Assembly (NCBI GenBank): GCA_035772405.1
Contig: JAYKKM010000439.1
Location: forward strand, 10,457,501 to 10,521,500
Direction: 5' to 3'
Length of the DNA: 64,000 bases
Source of the DNA: Chrysogorgia sp. JL179-B06
Lineage: Eukaryota > Cnidaria > Anthozoa > Scleralcyonacea > Chrysogorgiidae
Positions 12,001 to 27,000 of the stretch are shown piece after piece. The notes under the pieces are model-generated. The model was given only the letters and a program-made list of their open reading frames with translations. It did no database searches and had not been told where the DNA came from. The stretch's first letter is position 1; the number at the start of each line of letters is the position of its first letter. The position numbers and the translations under genes were made by a program.

Positions 12001-15000
12001 AGAGCTGCGTCACCCAGACCCAATCGGCCATACGGGAGATAACGAAGATGTTGGTACCAAGAAGATTGGAGTGTGGACACGAAAAGCGATGGAAAACAAA
12101 TCCTATGAAGAACTCAAGCAAGAGAAATGGCAGAGAAAATTCCTGAAACAGAGATGGGAAGATGAAGATCTAGAAAATAATTGTTTTCAATCAACCACCG
12201 ATTGGAAAACTGCGCCAACAAACACAATCGTGAGCCTGCAAGAGCTATACCAACAACTCCTTCCAACTAAGGTCTACTGTATCACCAGAGGAAGACTGGA
12301 ATTAACACCACCACAGATGTTACCTGTAGGATGTGTGGGAAGGTTGGCAGAGACAGTCGAACATGTGATGGCAGGCTGCAGTGCTCTTGCTCAAACTAAA
12401 TATTTGGCAAGACACAACGCGGTACTCAAAATCTTGTATTTCGAGCTACTAAGGGATTATGACCTAATTGAATCCATTCCACCATGGTATTCGCCCAAAG
12501 AGCCTAACCCCATCAACGAGAATAACACCACCATAGCGTATTGGGATGCCCCTGTTTTCGCGGAAAATACCGAAGTGAGGGCCAACAGAATTGATGCGCG
12601 TATTGTGGACAAAGCAAGAAAGAAGATTTTCTTGTTGGAGATGAGCTGCCCATGGATAACAAACCGAAGGATAAAGGAAGAAGAAAAGGCAAGGAAATAT
12701 GCACCGCTTCGGTGGGAATTGAAACAACAATATCCAGGTTATGAAATAGAGCAACTGAACATCATAATAGATGTCCTCGGAGTGCACTTGAAGGAAGTCA
12801 GTAATGGTATAAGAAGCCTATTAGGAAAAGAACGAACAAAGGAAGTCCTGAAGAAGATGCAAAAAGCGATCTTGACCAGTAGTCTTAACATTACAAGAAC
12901 ATTTATGATCATGTGCTAGCAACTATCTTTTTGTGATCTGAACATTTTTAGATTTTAAACATTGACTTATAGATCTCTAGTTCTGAATTTAGAATGAAAG
13001 AGTCCTTTTTTATCTATAATTTTTTTATATTCATTATAAGTTTTAAGGATTTGGAAGATTAATAGTATAATAACCCAGAAGTCGGTAATGGTTGTCCGCC
13101 TAACTTAAAGAAAATAGGTTTTTATACTACCAAATAATAATTAAAGTGCCTATAACGTCTGTGGGAATTTAACATAGTTGTAATCTATTGATTCTCCTGA
13201 GATAAATTGTAGTATATCTTGTCAGCTGAAAATGTCATCTTCATAGACTTTTTTGCTGTTAAAGTTGACGGAAATTACGTCAAATCGGGCAACACGTCAT
13301 TTCCGTCAACTTTAACAGCAAAAAAGTCTATGAAGATGAAATTTTCAGCTGACAAGATATATTACAATTTATCTCAGGAGAATCCATAGATTACAAATAT
13401 GTTAAATCCCCACAGACGTTATAGGCACTTTAAGGTCTGTTCTTAATTGTTGAATACTGATAAGCTGCATATTTGACCGGAAGGAGAAATAAGAGAACTT
13501 CGATGTGTCGAAAAATACTTAGTAAACTAGTGACTAGTGCTTACATATATTCATTGTGAAGTTTTCGACGAAGGACACATTGTCTGAAACATCGTCCATG
13601 TGTCTTCTTACTTAAGTATTTTTCAACACATTGAAGTTTTCTTATTTCTCCTTTCATATTATATCAAGTTCTTTCGAGAACTTTAGCAGCATTCATATTT
13701 ATTCTTATTATTACTGATAAGAATGAACTTGTCTACTGTATTGTCACTGACATAAACTCATGATCATATGAGCCTATGAGGTATATAATAATTTGTAGTT
13801 TTGGCAATTCTTTAAAATGGGGTAAATTATATTATAGAAAATAGAAAAACTTATCAAGTTATAATACTGTACCTTGTGGCTGGAACAGATGTGGAACATG
13901 TTGTGATAGCAATGACATAAGTTTTGGGTCATTACCATTAACACCAATATGGACATCATCTGGTATACCTTCTTTGAATTGGCTAAATGAATTATGAATT
14001 ACAGAATAATAAACTTTTTAATGACCTTAGATAAATTAAAATGATTTTTTTCTTTCTTGTTTAACAGGCACAGAGCTACTGTATGCTCACAGGCTGGAGT
14101 CCTGGGGCTGGCTTGGTGTTACTTTTACAAACCAAAAGCCCCTGGATTCTTTCAGATGCCTTCTGAACCTTTTTGCAACACTTTGTAGGCTCTACAGTAC
14201 CAGCCTTATAATACTGTAACTGTGACCAAAATTATTGATTTTATATTACATATGCTTGAATAAATATCATGGATGGAAATTTGTCAACGAATTTATGACA
14301 ATTAAACCAATGATTTCAAAATAACACTGAATATATTAACAATTAGATTATAAGCTCAAAAGTTCTATGAAGTGTTAGTTTTCAAAATAAATTTATTACT
14401 CTTACTATACTGCGAAAGCTGTTGTGGTGTCCCAGCCTTTCTGTCTATTGTTAGCTCGTTTTTGTATGTTTCAAATTGTATTATATTCTCTGGCAAAGCT
14501 TAATAAACTATAAACTAAACTACTAAATTCAATCTTTGTCTATCTGTTACTGGTCTACTAATAACACTTACGTTTTGCTAACGTTTCGCCCCAAATTCAA
14601 GTGTTAAGAATTCCTGGTGACCAATATCAGCAACAACCGATATATTGGCCGATAAGCCCATATATCAATAATCATATTGGAATTTATTGTATTGGTAAAT
14701 TGGATTTTCTCTATCGGCTCACCCCACCATATTGTTTTCTAATTACAGTTGAATTTTCAATTTTCTAACCAACCAATATACAGGCATAACAGTTATATTG
14801 TAGGACTTACATGTGATCTGTGTTGACTTGGCTAAGAACCTGGGCTAACTGTGTTGCAAGTTTGATGTCATGATTTTGAATAAGTTTCCATGCATCCTGA
14901 CTGGTCTTACTATTGGGAAACAAGTTGATCACATCCCTCTTTACTTTCTTAGGTAAAGGAAGTTCAGACAAAACTAGAAGAAATAAATAATTATTAAACA

Positions 15001-18000
15001 AATCCAAATGAGTTATATAAACATGTTGTGCTGCATAGGCAGCATAGAAATACAAATCGAAAACTCTGATAGGTTGGTTGGCAGTACACCAACCTTTCAC
15101 TTAAGTATTCGATAACTGGGCGATCGTCAAGCTCGTATCGTCAGAAAAATGATTCTGAGTCCCGGACAGGAATCAAACCTGTAACCTGTTCTGATTGCCG
15201 GTGAGACGCTCTAGCCATTGAGCCACCGAGACTCAGATGGAGAGCGAAGGTTACAATGTGCTGGTTCGATTATAAGTTTATAAGTCATTATAAATCATTG
15301 TAACCTTCGCTCTCCATCTGAATCTGTGGTTAAATGGTTAGAGCGTCTCACCGGCAATCAGAACGTTACAGGTTCGATTCCTGTCCGGGACTCGGGATAC
15401 GGGACTGAGGATACGAGCTTGACGATTGCCCATGTATCGTCTGTCTACTGCGAGCTCTCCCACATTCACTACAACCAGGGGTGGAAAAAATAGTTGAACA
15501 CGCGAGCGCCGCCACAATTTTCCCTTTCGTAAACGGTCGTTACCATCGCGAAGGGTCGTTACCATCCCAGCTCTCATAGAATGTTGGGTAAGCGAAGTGA
15601 AATTCCTCGTGGTCCCAAAGTTCCCGCACACTTAATAAAGTGTGTTATTATTTCACTTTACGTTTCACTCTCTGACGAAGGGCCGCTCGAAACGTTGGAC
15701 AACTTACACACTATTTCATAGAGTTCCGCGATATTTCGCCGCTCCTCGCGTTCTTTCATAATATTGCTATCTAAAAAGCGAACAAGCATCTATATGGCGA
15801 GTTCTTTGAAAAAATACAAATTCAAACAAACCCGAAACAATCAAGAGGCAGATTTGGAGCAAGTCTATGAAATAGTGTGTAAGTTGTCTAACGTTTCGAG
15901 CGGCCCTTCGTCAGAGAGTGAAACGTAAAGTGAAATAGTAAGTGACTTTACGCGAATTAACTAATTCCGTGATGGCAAATGCAGAAATGCTTAACTACAT
16001 TTATGGTTATATTACGGTGGTCCATATATGCAATGCGCATATAATAGTTTCGGTCGACAAATATATTTTGTCAGTCAAATGTATTTTGCCACCTCGCAGC
16101 ATACGTTGTTGTTGCGATTGATATTTCGAAATCCCGAATAACGTCGTTTGCTTTTTGGGAAGTATCTACATATACGTTGTATATGACTATCGTATGTTGA
16201 CCATCGTATGTTGACTATCGATCACAAAATCGAATTTACTGGTCCAGGATTGAGAGTTTGCCATGTATAATTTCTTCTGCATGAACACTATACTAAATAT
16301 TTACATATTTTGAATTTCACGACAAACATGTCACCGCACCAAACAAAGTATGCGGGAACCTTGGGACCACGAGGAATTTCACTCTGCTTACCCAACATTC
16401 TATGAGAGCTGGGATGGTAACGACCCTTCGGGATGGTAACGACCGTTTACGAAAGGGAAAATTGCAGCGCCGCTCGCAGGAAATTTTAAACAGCCACAGG
16501 AAATTATTTAGGTTGAAAATTCGGAACTTTGGGAGTCTTCTAGTGTAGAACTTACACATGATTAAAGTCTATAACACAACATGGTGGCAGCGATTTATGA
16601 ACCCTATATATTAGCCTGTTACTAAAAAATAAAAAAATAAAAAATAAATGCTAAACGAGCAAGCATGCACCTCAGTCACAAGTCCAGTTATCTGGAATCT
16701 CTCCACCGAAGCCGCTTCGAATGGTCGGTGATAACCTTGGTTAAGTATGGAGGTTGTGGAAACAACAGTGGGAAAACTACGTTATTGTGGCACAACTTGA
16801 CGGACGACATGAGAAATTTCGAGTTGCTATGTTCCTACACGCTGTTGGTCCCGACGAGCTGAAAGCGTATAACACAATGACTTTAGGGCATTCTTGAAAG
16901 CTTTGACCAACTAGCAATTGGTAAACTATAAATGAGACATATGAACGATACAACTTTAACCAGAGAGATCAAGAGTCCGGAGAAACCGTTGCCCAATACG
17001 TTACAACACTCAGAGCACTTGCTCTGTAACTTCGGAGATTTACAAGATAGTCTGTTAAGAGACAGGATTGTTCTTGGCGTGAATGACTCAAATACGCGAA
17101 AGAAACTGCTTCAAGAAAGAGACTTGACGCTGGAACGTTGTATAGATATACTGTAAAGGGTCGGAAGCAACTAAACTCCAGATAAAAGCAATGGATGCTG
17201 GCGCTGATGAAGTTATCAATAAACTCATGGAAAGAAGAAGAAAACGAAAGAAACAACAACCCGCCTTGGCACGAATTTGTGTAAAAAACGTAATCACTTT
17301 GTCGCTAAATGCGAAAGAAAAGATAAAGATATAAGATAAATAATGTCGACGATACCGATTCCTCGAGTGAGTTGTCGTCGGACATTGACTATATATATGC
17401 AAATATTGATAAATAACCGGTGTGTTAAATTCCAAGTTGATTGCATGTGGTGCTTCTGCTAATACAATTCCCAAATGTTTAGTACCAGCTACAAAGATAA
17501 GCCATGGGCCATTAGTCTAAAAATGTGGAACTCCTCAAAGGTCCAAGCCATAGGTTCGTGTCGTATGAACGTAACAAACCCGAGCAACAATAAGAAGTAT
17601 TCAGTAGAATTTGTCGTGTGTTCCAAAGCGCCGCAACATATGGGACTAATAACTGTTAACTCGAACAGATTTGTTTGTATGAATGTTAGCCCTACCTCGC
17701 AGCAAACACCTGAGAAATCTATCCAGGAAGAATTTGGTGACGTATTTGATGGTTCCCTTGGAAAATTGCCTGGGACAGTTCACTTAGAGACTGATCCATC
17801 AATAAAACCAACTGTCCTCCCTCCTAGACGCATACCACCGCATGCTATAAAATCTCAGTTAAAATCAGAGTTAGGTGATATGGTTACGAAGGGAATTTTG
17901 AGCCCGGTCGACCAACCAACAGAGTGGGTAAGCCAATTCGTAGTTTGCCGAAAGAAATCTGGCCAATTGAGAATATGTATCGACCCAAAACCCTTGAATA

Positions 18001-21000
18001 AAGCCCTGAAGCAAGAATATTATCATTTACAAGTTTTGGACGATGTTCTCCCCTGTCTCAACAAAGCGAAAGTATTTTCGAAGCTTGATCTAGCATCTGC
18101 TTTCTGGCATATCCAACTTGATAAAGAATCAAGTCTCTTAACCACTTTCAACACACCTTTCGGAAGGTATAGATGGTTGCGATTACCGTTTGGTATCAAG
18201 GTGTCATCGGAAATGTTTCAAAAGCATCTGAACCAGGTCCTGGAAGGGTTAACCGGTGTAATTTGCATTGCAGATGACATCATAGCATATGGGTGTGGCG
18301 AACAACGCGATCATGATATCAACCTAGCCAACTTGCAGAAGAGATGCAGAGAGAAGAATATCAAAGTCGGGCGTGACAAGTCGGTGTTCAACTGTTCGGA
18401 GATACCATTTATGAAACACTTGATCACAAAAGAAGAGTTAAAATCAGATCCTGCAAAAGTCGAAGCCATTGCCAAGATGACAAAGCCAACCGATGTAAAG
18501 AGTTTGCAAAGATTTATCGGGTTCGTCACCTACCTAAGTCGATTCCTAACTGACCTCTCAGACATCCTAGAGCCACTACGACAGCTGACAAGATCCGATA
18601 GAGCATGGTCGTGGAACCAAACACATGACAAGATATTCGACGATATGAAACGCCTAGTGACGGCAAGTCCTGTTCTGGCCTACTACAACCCTGAAGAAGA
18701 CCTCGCAATCCAGTGCGATAGTAGCGGCACTGGAGTTGGAGTAGCCTTGCTTCAACGAGATCAACCCTTAGCATATGCAAGCCGAGCCTTAGCAGATGTG
18801 GAAACTCGTTACGCGCCTATTGAGAAAGAAATGTTAGCAGTCGTCTACTCCCTTGAGCGATGCCATCAGTATACGTATGAGAGACATACCACCTGCATCT
18901 ACAACGATCACAAACCTCTGGAGATGATATTGAAGAAAGTTCTCATTAAAGCACCGAAGAGACTCCAGAACATGATCCTAAGAGTACAGAAATATGATTT
19001 CACACTAATCTATAAGCCTGGGAAAACCATGTACCTTGCCGACACCTTATCAAGAGCTCATATTACTGGGGACAAAGATCCAATCCTTGAGCAAGCAGAC
19101 ATCAATGTGGTAACCTACCTCCACATGAGTGACGAGCGCATCATTCGAGGATGGCCCGAGGAACGTTCGAAGTTAGCTGAAGAAATGTTACCCTACTGGA
19201 GCTACTAAATGAATTGTCCATTCATGATTCGCTGGTGTTCAAAGGCCAACAAGTCGTTATAATTACCGTTGAATCTTCGAAAAGAAATGATGGTAAGAAT
19301 TCACTCAGCACATCTAGGCGTTGACGGTAGTTTAAGAAGAGCAAGAGTATCCTGTTTTTGGCCAAGAAGTCAAGTGATCGGAAAGAATACATCCTATCAT
19401 GCGAAACATGTTGTACCTATAGTAGTTCTCAGCAGAAAGAAGAACTACGTCTATGCAGAAGTAACTCGGCCCTGGGAAAAGGTTGGATCAGACCTGTTAA
19501 GTTTGGAAGGACGAAATTATGTAATAACTGTTGATTATTTCAGTAACTTTTGGGAGATTGATTATCTACCTACGACAACCGCCGCTGCAGTAATTAACAA
19601 GACCAAAGCCCATTTTGCCAGATATGGAAGTCCAAATGTGTTGATACGCGACAACGGTCCACGATATACCTCAGAGTCTTTTGAAAGATTTGCGAAAGCA
19701 TGGGACTTTGAGCATCGTACTATATCCCCCAGATATAGTAAGTCCAATGGGAAGGTAGAGTCCGCCGTCAAAACCGCTAAACAGCCATTGAGAAAGAGCA
19801 TAGAGTCAAAGACTGACCAATACGTATAGCCTTGTTGGATCACAGAAACACCCCAACACAAGGTTTGATAACCAGCCCGGCACAAAGATTAATGAGTCGA
19901 AGGACAAGAACATTAATACCGACAACTGCTGAATTACTTGAACCAAGAGTGGTACAAGAAACCGAACAACAAAGGCTTAGAGTTAGGAAACAAGTGAAAT
20001 ATCACGACCTAAATGCAAAGTCCCTACCCCACTGGATATAGGAGATACTGTAAGAATGAAGCCGTTTGAGCCTGGTGATAAGAAGTGGAAGAAAGCATTA
20101 GTGACCAAACGATTAGAGGATAGATCTTATGTCGTTGAAACTCATGGTCGATCCTACAGACGAAATCGAGTGGACTTACGAAAAACTATGGAATCTCCAC
20201 CAGAAGTACGAGACATTCCTTGGCCATGTTCCTCAACCAATACCAAGAAAAAGATAATAGAAACAGGTAGTTCAGAAAATACAAAGCCTAATTTATCGAA
20301 AGTCGAGGAAGAAAATCCAGATAGTGAATCTGCAACAAAGGAAGAAAACCGTACAGTAACGAGACATACGCCTACGTCTGATAAACTGCCAAATAGTCAA
20401 TCTACAACAAAGGAAGAGAACCGTACAGCAACGAGACATCCGCGGGGGGACACTATCCGCTGTGACACCGGTTGTAAGAACATGTTTCGGAACGCGCAAG
20501 ATGCCACATATGCCGGAAAGAGATGCGCATATGACTCTACCGAAGTCAAAAGATAACAATGCCGTTAGCGTTGACGAGGGAGAAAAGGAAACTGCCAAAC
20601 GGAAACGTGATGACTTGATACAGTACATTTACCTCGACCATCCAGTTGTAAAGAAACACACTGGAAGGGACGTTGCCGAATCAATCACGAATGTTCTTCA
20701 AGGTTATATTACTGCCAGACAGTTTGAAGGTTTCCTGAATATGTCAACGCGCATTATGAGCTTCACTCAGCAGATGCGTATACTATGACTGGAACGTTCT
20801 TCATTGCTGTGACACTCGTCTTCGAATGCTCGAGGAGTTCCATGAGTGGCTTTCCAACATCACCAACACTGTGTCCTCTATTTTCAAATTGTTCAACTGG
20901 GGGAAAGGCTACAAGGAGCTGGTTGAAGCAAGTGATCGGTTGAAAGCATTAAGCAGCAATACGGAATCCACATGAGTTATTTTGTGAAACAAGGTTTGCC

Positions 21001-24000
21001 AATTCAACGAAGACGTATGGATCTTTCAGCCATCATTTCCTGCCTGGAGAAGACGAAGTTAGACATACATGACGGTGATGCCAAAGAAAGAGAAAAGGCC
21101 CAGCAAGCGGAGCAGTATCCAGTCAAAATTCAGAACAATAGCTTTTGTCTCCCATCTGGATTGACAGATATCTATGAAGAATATGGTGTCTTGGTCTTTT
21201 TATTATTTTTTTACTAAACTTTACCTTATACATGATTACAATATGTCAATACATTCAGACATACAAATACAAGTTAGAAGGCTGGGAAAACCGCAACAGC
21301 TGAAGGCCAATTACTGCAGATCCATTATTACAATAACCAGTCTCAGAAGTTCAAAAAGTGAACCTCCTCCCATTTCAGCGCTTTGACAAGTTTATTCATT
21401 TGGTCACGTGGAGAGAGTGGAGAAAATGATGAACTGCCTCTCAGATCACAAGAAATGCGAGAAAGACCGATGCTACTGGCCCCATTATCACAAGAATAAG
21501 CCTGTCATTCGTAGTGGTCAGTTTGTTGGCACTCAGATGGTACGAGGAGGGCCCGACGACAAGAAGCAGATAATATCACCAGAAACCCGTCACAGCAATC
21601 GAAAGAAAACTCGCTGATCTGACATTTCAACAGACTTGTGAAAGGTTTCAGAGAAGACGTTTACAGCAAAGATGCCTTGGAAATGGTTGAACGCACGAAG
21701 TTTCTGACTGATCTGCAATCCTTAATAACACTGCAGATTCACGAGAAAGGGCACAATTTTGTTAGCTACTGTAGGTGTTCTAACGGTGGACACATTTGTT
21801 TGAATTGCCAAGAAAATCGCGCGAAACCTTCGCGTTGTTGATAAACAAGAGATAGACAATAATATTTTCTTCGAAAACTAGCTTCAACAACAGAAGGAAT
21901 CCCAGAAAATAAGTTGAAAATGATGGATAGCAGAAATTCCTGGCCAGTTGCGACGAACTACACGTTGGTTGTGAGATGGCAGTTGAAGCAATACAGGGTA
22001 GTTTTCGGAGCAATCAAGATGACCGTTAGGTCCATTGCAGAATCGGTTATCTCACGCTACAATCAGCACAACAGTAAAGATAGAGATATATCCGAAGAAG
22101 CAGTGAACAATGAGTTGTGCCTTGTGGATTGCATGCAACGGCGCAGAGCTTGGTGATGCAGATCCAGTTATATCTTCAGCTTTGTTAGTAAAAAAAGTTT
22201 ACAAAAAAAGGAGAACAGAGTAAACTTTTCAAGAGCAAAGTTGTCAACAGAATCTTGTCACAATTGCCCTTCGTTACAAAATGAGCTGATCTGAAGGACT
22301 ACCACACTACCAGCTCTGCTTATTAACTGTATTACATAATTACGCTATGTTAACTGTAAAGTTGTAATGTGGTTTAAGCTTGCTTCACTTATTGTAAGTA
22401 AGTTATTAGTTGTAAGTACAACTTTGTAAATAGATTTCATATCCATATGCAATAACTGCAAAAAGTATTCCTCTATTTTAATTAGTAGCGTTTTCTGGAT
22501 AAGTGATAACTTGAGAAAACAATAAATCAATAATGTTTTTATAAATAAAAACAATTGTGGGATATGACCTGTGCCACGCTGGCAAGGCATCATTCCTTTA
22601 GTTTTAAAGCATACTCAATACGGGCACTATGACTAAATTTAACACAAATACTGTATACTCTGCAAATTTGCAGGAAATTTTGTATCTTTAGGCTGTGCTC
22701 GCAGAAAGAAAATTAATTTTTCCACCAGACTACAACATTGTGTATATTAACGCATACAAGCATTACCGATATATAGTGACTGCCGCATTGGCAGTACATA
22801 TATCAATCGAACCAGTACATCATTGTAACCTTCGCTCTCCATCTGAGTCTTGTTAGCTCAATGGTTAGAGTGTCTCACTGGCAATCAGAAGGTTACAGGT
22901 TCGATTCCTGTACGGGACTCAGAATAATTTTTCTGAGGATACGAGCTTGACGATCGTCCATGTATCGTCTGTCTACTCCAAGCTCTCCCACATTCACTAC
23001 AGCAGTGTATATATTAACACAATACACCATTATCCGTTTTGACGTTCGGGGGTAACTTGAATTTAAAGATCTCCTTACTCCTAACTTCCAATGGTATGCT
23101 GTTATTTTGAAACTTATTGCAAATCAAAGTGACGTGTTTCATCTGTAAAATTGCTCACCAAAATGCAGAGAGAAGAGGACTGGGGAGAGATGTGTTGGAT
23201 GTTTTCCGTTGGTTTGGATGCATCCGATTGATCCGATGGGCAAGGGTTTTTAATATTTGTCAGATGGAACGGATGGACAAGAATTTTTTCCGATTGGAAA
23301 ATATTTGTCGGATGGAAGGGATGGACATGTATTTTTCCAGTAGGAAAATACGAGTCAGTTGAATGGAGAGAAGAGGACTGGCGGCGAGATGTGTGGGACA
23401 TTTTCCGTTGGTTCGGATGCATGCGATGGACAAGGGTTTTTAATATTTGTCGGATGGACATGTATTTTTCCAATAGCAAAATAAGTAAAGTTGTAAAGGT
23501 TTTGCTGTACAAGCTGTGTTAAGTTATCAATACTAAGAAAAACTCTGAGCACCAGACAGGACTCGAACCTGTAACCTTCTGAATGCTAGACAGATGCTCT
23601 AACCATTGAGCCACTGGAACTCAGATGGCAGAGCAAGGTTAAATATATACAGTATTTAAACCTGGGACGAGTCTTGCCATTACCACAAAGTCGTGTCGTG
23701 ACAGTCAATCTCTAGTCAAATGTTGTTAGTTAAGTTAGGTAGCAAAACCTTTACAACTTTACAAACATCAAGCTGCAACTACCTAACTTAAGGAAAATAT
23801 GTGTCAGATGGGATAGTTGATGCGAGAGAAGAGGACTGGGGAGAGATGAGTTGGACGTTTTCCGTTGGTTCGATTGCATCCGATTGATCCGATGGACAAG
23901 TTGTCTCTCGCATCAACTACTGTATCTCATCCAACATGTATTTTCATATTGGAAATCCGTTCCATCCGACAAATATTAAAAACCCTTGTCAAGGGCTTCA

Positions 24001-27000
24001 TTCAACAAAGTTCGCAAAAGAAAGTGATGCGTGCAATGTGGTACTTGTATTATTTTTATCTAGATATTATTTTCGAACTTGCTATGGTAGAACAGCACTT
24101 GAAAGCATGTTTTATGCAAGGTCACCTTCAGACCAATTTATACCGTATTAGGACCTGCGGGTTATCTAACAGTGTGGATAATATAGGGCTCAAATTTCAT
24201 CGAGGCCATGGCCTCCGATAAACAAAAAATGGCCTTGGACAATAAAATTTTCTACCTAAAATCCAAGGCCACTTTTGGCCTGCGATGTGTATTTCAGGAA
24301 AGTACAGACATGTCTTGCTAAATGGCTGAATTGAATATCTGTTTGAACTCCCTTCATTTATGAATTAAATTTCCTTTATTACTTATTAGTATCAACTTTT
24401 TCCGTTCTCGTTCGCTAAAAATAGTGCGGCCATGCACAGCAGGCTACTCCTAGTACTCAGGTTACTCGGGTCGGGTGACACGTGTTCGCAAATTCCGCGC
24501 GAAGTCTTCGCCTTGCAAGTAGTTTATATACAGCGATGTGTGGCCTTGGTAAAAAAAAATGGCCTTGGATTGCTGCTAATAGATGAAATTACCAAGGCCA
24601 TTTGATAGAAAAAATAAATTTTGAGCCCTGGGATAATACGCTGATTTATTAATTTCAAAAAGTTACATAACATTAACGTCACTGTGTGGGTTATACACCA
24701 TTTGGGTAATCACCCAGAAAATATGGTACTAGCATGAGTATTATGGTTATGTTTAAGGTTAATACTACAGTAGAACCCGAGTTTTACGACCACCCCTATT
24801 GCCAAGAAAAAGTGATCATAAACGTTAGTGATGTGACGTCATGCAAGCCATATTGGAAGATGCTATTATGTTTCAGCAATTATAACTGGAATTCAATGAA
24901 TGATATAATTTCTTGGGTTGTGTCAATGTTCTCTTCCTTGTCCTTGAGCTTTCTAATAATTTCATTAATACTATATTTCCCTTGTAGCAATACAATTCTT
25001 TCATTTGCGTAGACTGTCAATAACTTTGGAATACAAATTACCGTAATCAAAATAATGACAAACACGTTCATAAACATGTCAGGAGAGTTGCGTATTAAAA
25101 TGTTTCCTCTACGATTCCCTGACCGTATACTATTAATTTTCGAGGTGAGTATAACGTGCATTGTTATCACAGTTTCGCAGTGTTTGGTTATCATTTCTGC
25201 TTTCAAATTGATCTCAATATTATAAAGACTAATGTATCGTGGAAAATCTTCTCGATACTCGAGAATATAAACGCGATCACTTGATAAAGCAGTGAAAACC
25301 TCACTCGATACTCGAAGATTTCCTCGATACTCGCGTATTTTGACCAATCGCGCTCGCTCGATACTCGCTCGAACTCAAAACGCGCTCGTTACTCGAGGTT
25401 AAGTTTCATGTGAGCGGTACTGTACGTAAACCATGTTAAGCTTTATGTTGTATTAGCAAAGTTATTTACGAACTCGCACTACAGAGTTTAACCCTGACAA
25501 GATGGCAGTAACAAACAAATATTAGTCCGAGCTTTTTGTCAATTTAGAAACGTTTCCCTTAAAAATGTTAATGGTTTAAGGGCTTGGGATTGTCTCTCCA
25601 ACAGGTTACAGGATATTTATTATGTACTCTCAAAATGTGGTTGCTTATGATGAAAGTAAGCAAAACAATACTAAAAAGCAACAAGTGTGTCTTCTTGTTT
25701 CCTGTATTCGCATGTGGTTAAAATTCTTGCTTGTTGATTGTAACATATTTTGTTTACATAGTGGCAGTTTTAAGTTGAAAACGTCGCTCATAACAGGTTA
25801 AATTTTGCGTTTGGGAAAAGTGGTCCCTGATGAGACTTCCTGTTTCCTGTATTTGCACGCTGTCAAAATTCTTTCACTGAAAAGACAAACGCTTATCTGG
25901 TAAAAAAGTCGTTCATGACAAGTTAAATTTCATGTTTGGGATGCTAAAAAGTGGTCGCTAGTTGCGTTTGACAGGTGCAGGTCACCTATTGCAGGTACAT
26001 TTTAACTACAAACGTCCGTTGCAGAAAAAGTGGTCGTAAACAGTAGGTGGTCGTAAAACATGGGGTCGTAAAACTCAGGTTCTACTGTATTAGGGTTAGC
26101 ATGTATTAGGGTTAGCATCTATTAGGGTTAGTACTAATTATACCAATCGAATACTCTAGAAGATTGGTGTGCTGGCGAAATAGTGTGTAGGAGGTCACTT
26201 ATGTTTCACTCTCTTATAACAAAGGGCCTTCATTTGATATCTAAGACCTCAACCTACTGCTATTTTGGTAGTACTACAATAATATCTTAGAGTATTCAAT
26301 TTGTATTAGTATTATTATAAGGATTCTTATAAGGGTTCATATAAGGATTAACTTCTTTTATTTATCACCATTCTTGTTTAATAATAATACTTATGGCCTA
26401 TATGACTATAACTCCTGACATTGATAGCAGGATAGTGGTCACAGGTCACTGAATGCCTGGGATAAATTATAAGGGATCCAGACTGGAAAGTTCGTATTTC
26501 CTCTGCCGAAGATTTACACCAACAATATCCCCCAAAATCTTTTACGCCAAACCAAATATAGATGCACTGCGTGCATAAAGCTATTTAGTTCATGAAATTT
26601 AATTGTATTTAATTTGTTATTTATGAGTTTGTTCAGTGTTGGCATATAAACAGATTGCCACCTTTTCGACGTCCTTTGACCTTTGAAACGCAAGTTTCCA
26701 CTCTTCGATCTCTGATTCTTATTGAATATTGTCCGATTGAATCAGAGTCAGACCTAACGTGTTTGAGCTTCAACAAGGGAGAGTCTCACAGAGAATGGTG
26801 AAAGTCTATGAATGTGAGTTGACTTGAGACGAGCCAGTTGAGCGAGTTGACCTGTCTCCCGCATAAATCAGCCGGAAAGCGTGCCCGTGTGCATATAGTC
26901 AACGTTGACAATAGGATTTAGGATATTTGTTTAGTCCCTCTGACTCCCTCATTGTCCTCACTGCTCAGTATTTCTATCAAATCGTGACATTTATATGATA

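Larger units (their letters stand above)
9686..12919 (+). mobile_element. Degraded LINE with restriction-like endonuclease (R2/Hero/NeSL-type)
   Basis: Coding blocks follow one another in different frames: an N-terminal piece from the ATG at 9686, 9814-10254, RT pieces at 10480-10752, 10857-11126 and 11148-11471, and a C-terminal block at 11945-12919. The order of RT followed by a Cys/His motif and a PD-(D/E)XK-type nuclease is that of R2-like site-specific LINEs. At least five frameshifts or stops make it a fossil. It lies in the intron between NIPBL exons 4 and 5, in opposite orientation. Confidence 0.85.
16327..20556 (+). mobile_element. Degraded Ty3/Gypsy LTR retrotransposon in a NIPBL intron
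   Basis: The order is LTR, gag remnant (16932-17156), protease/RT/RNase H (17475-19208), integrase (19269-19829), then C-terminal pieces (19832-20556). Frameshifts separate gag, pol, integrase core and tail, and the 3' LTR is missing. It lies in the long intron between NIPBL exons 2 and 3, in opposite orientation. Confidence 0.88.

Noticed and set aside
24880..25347. 155-aa minus-strand frame inside the pogo-like element
   Set aside because: No transposase motif; partly built on CTCGATACTCG repeats.
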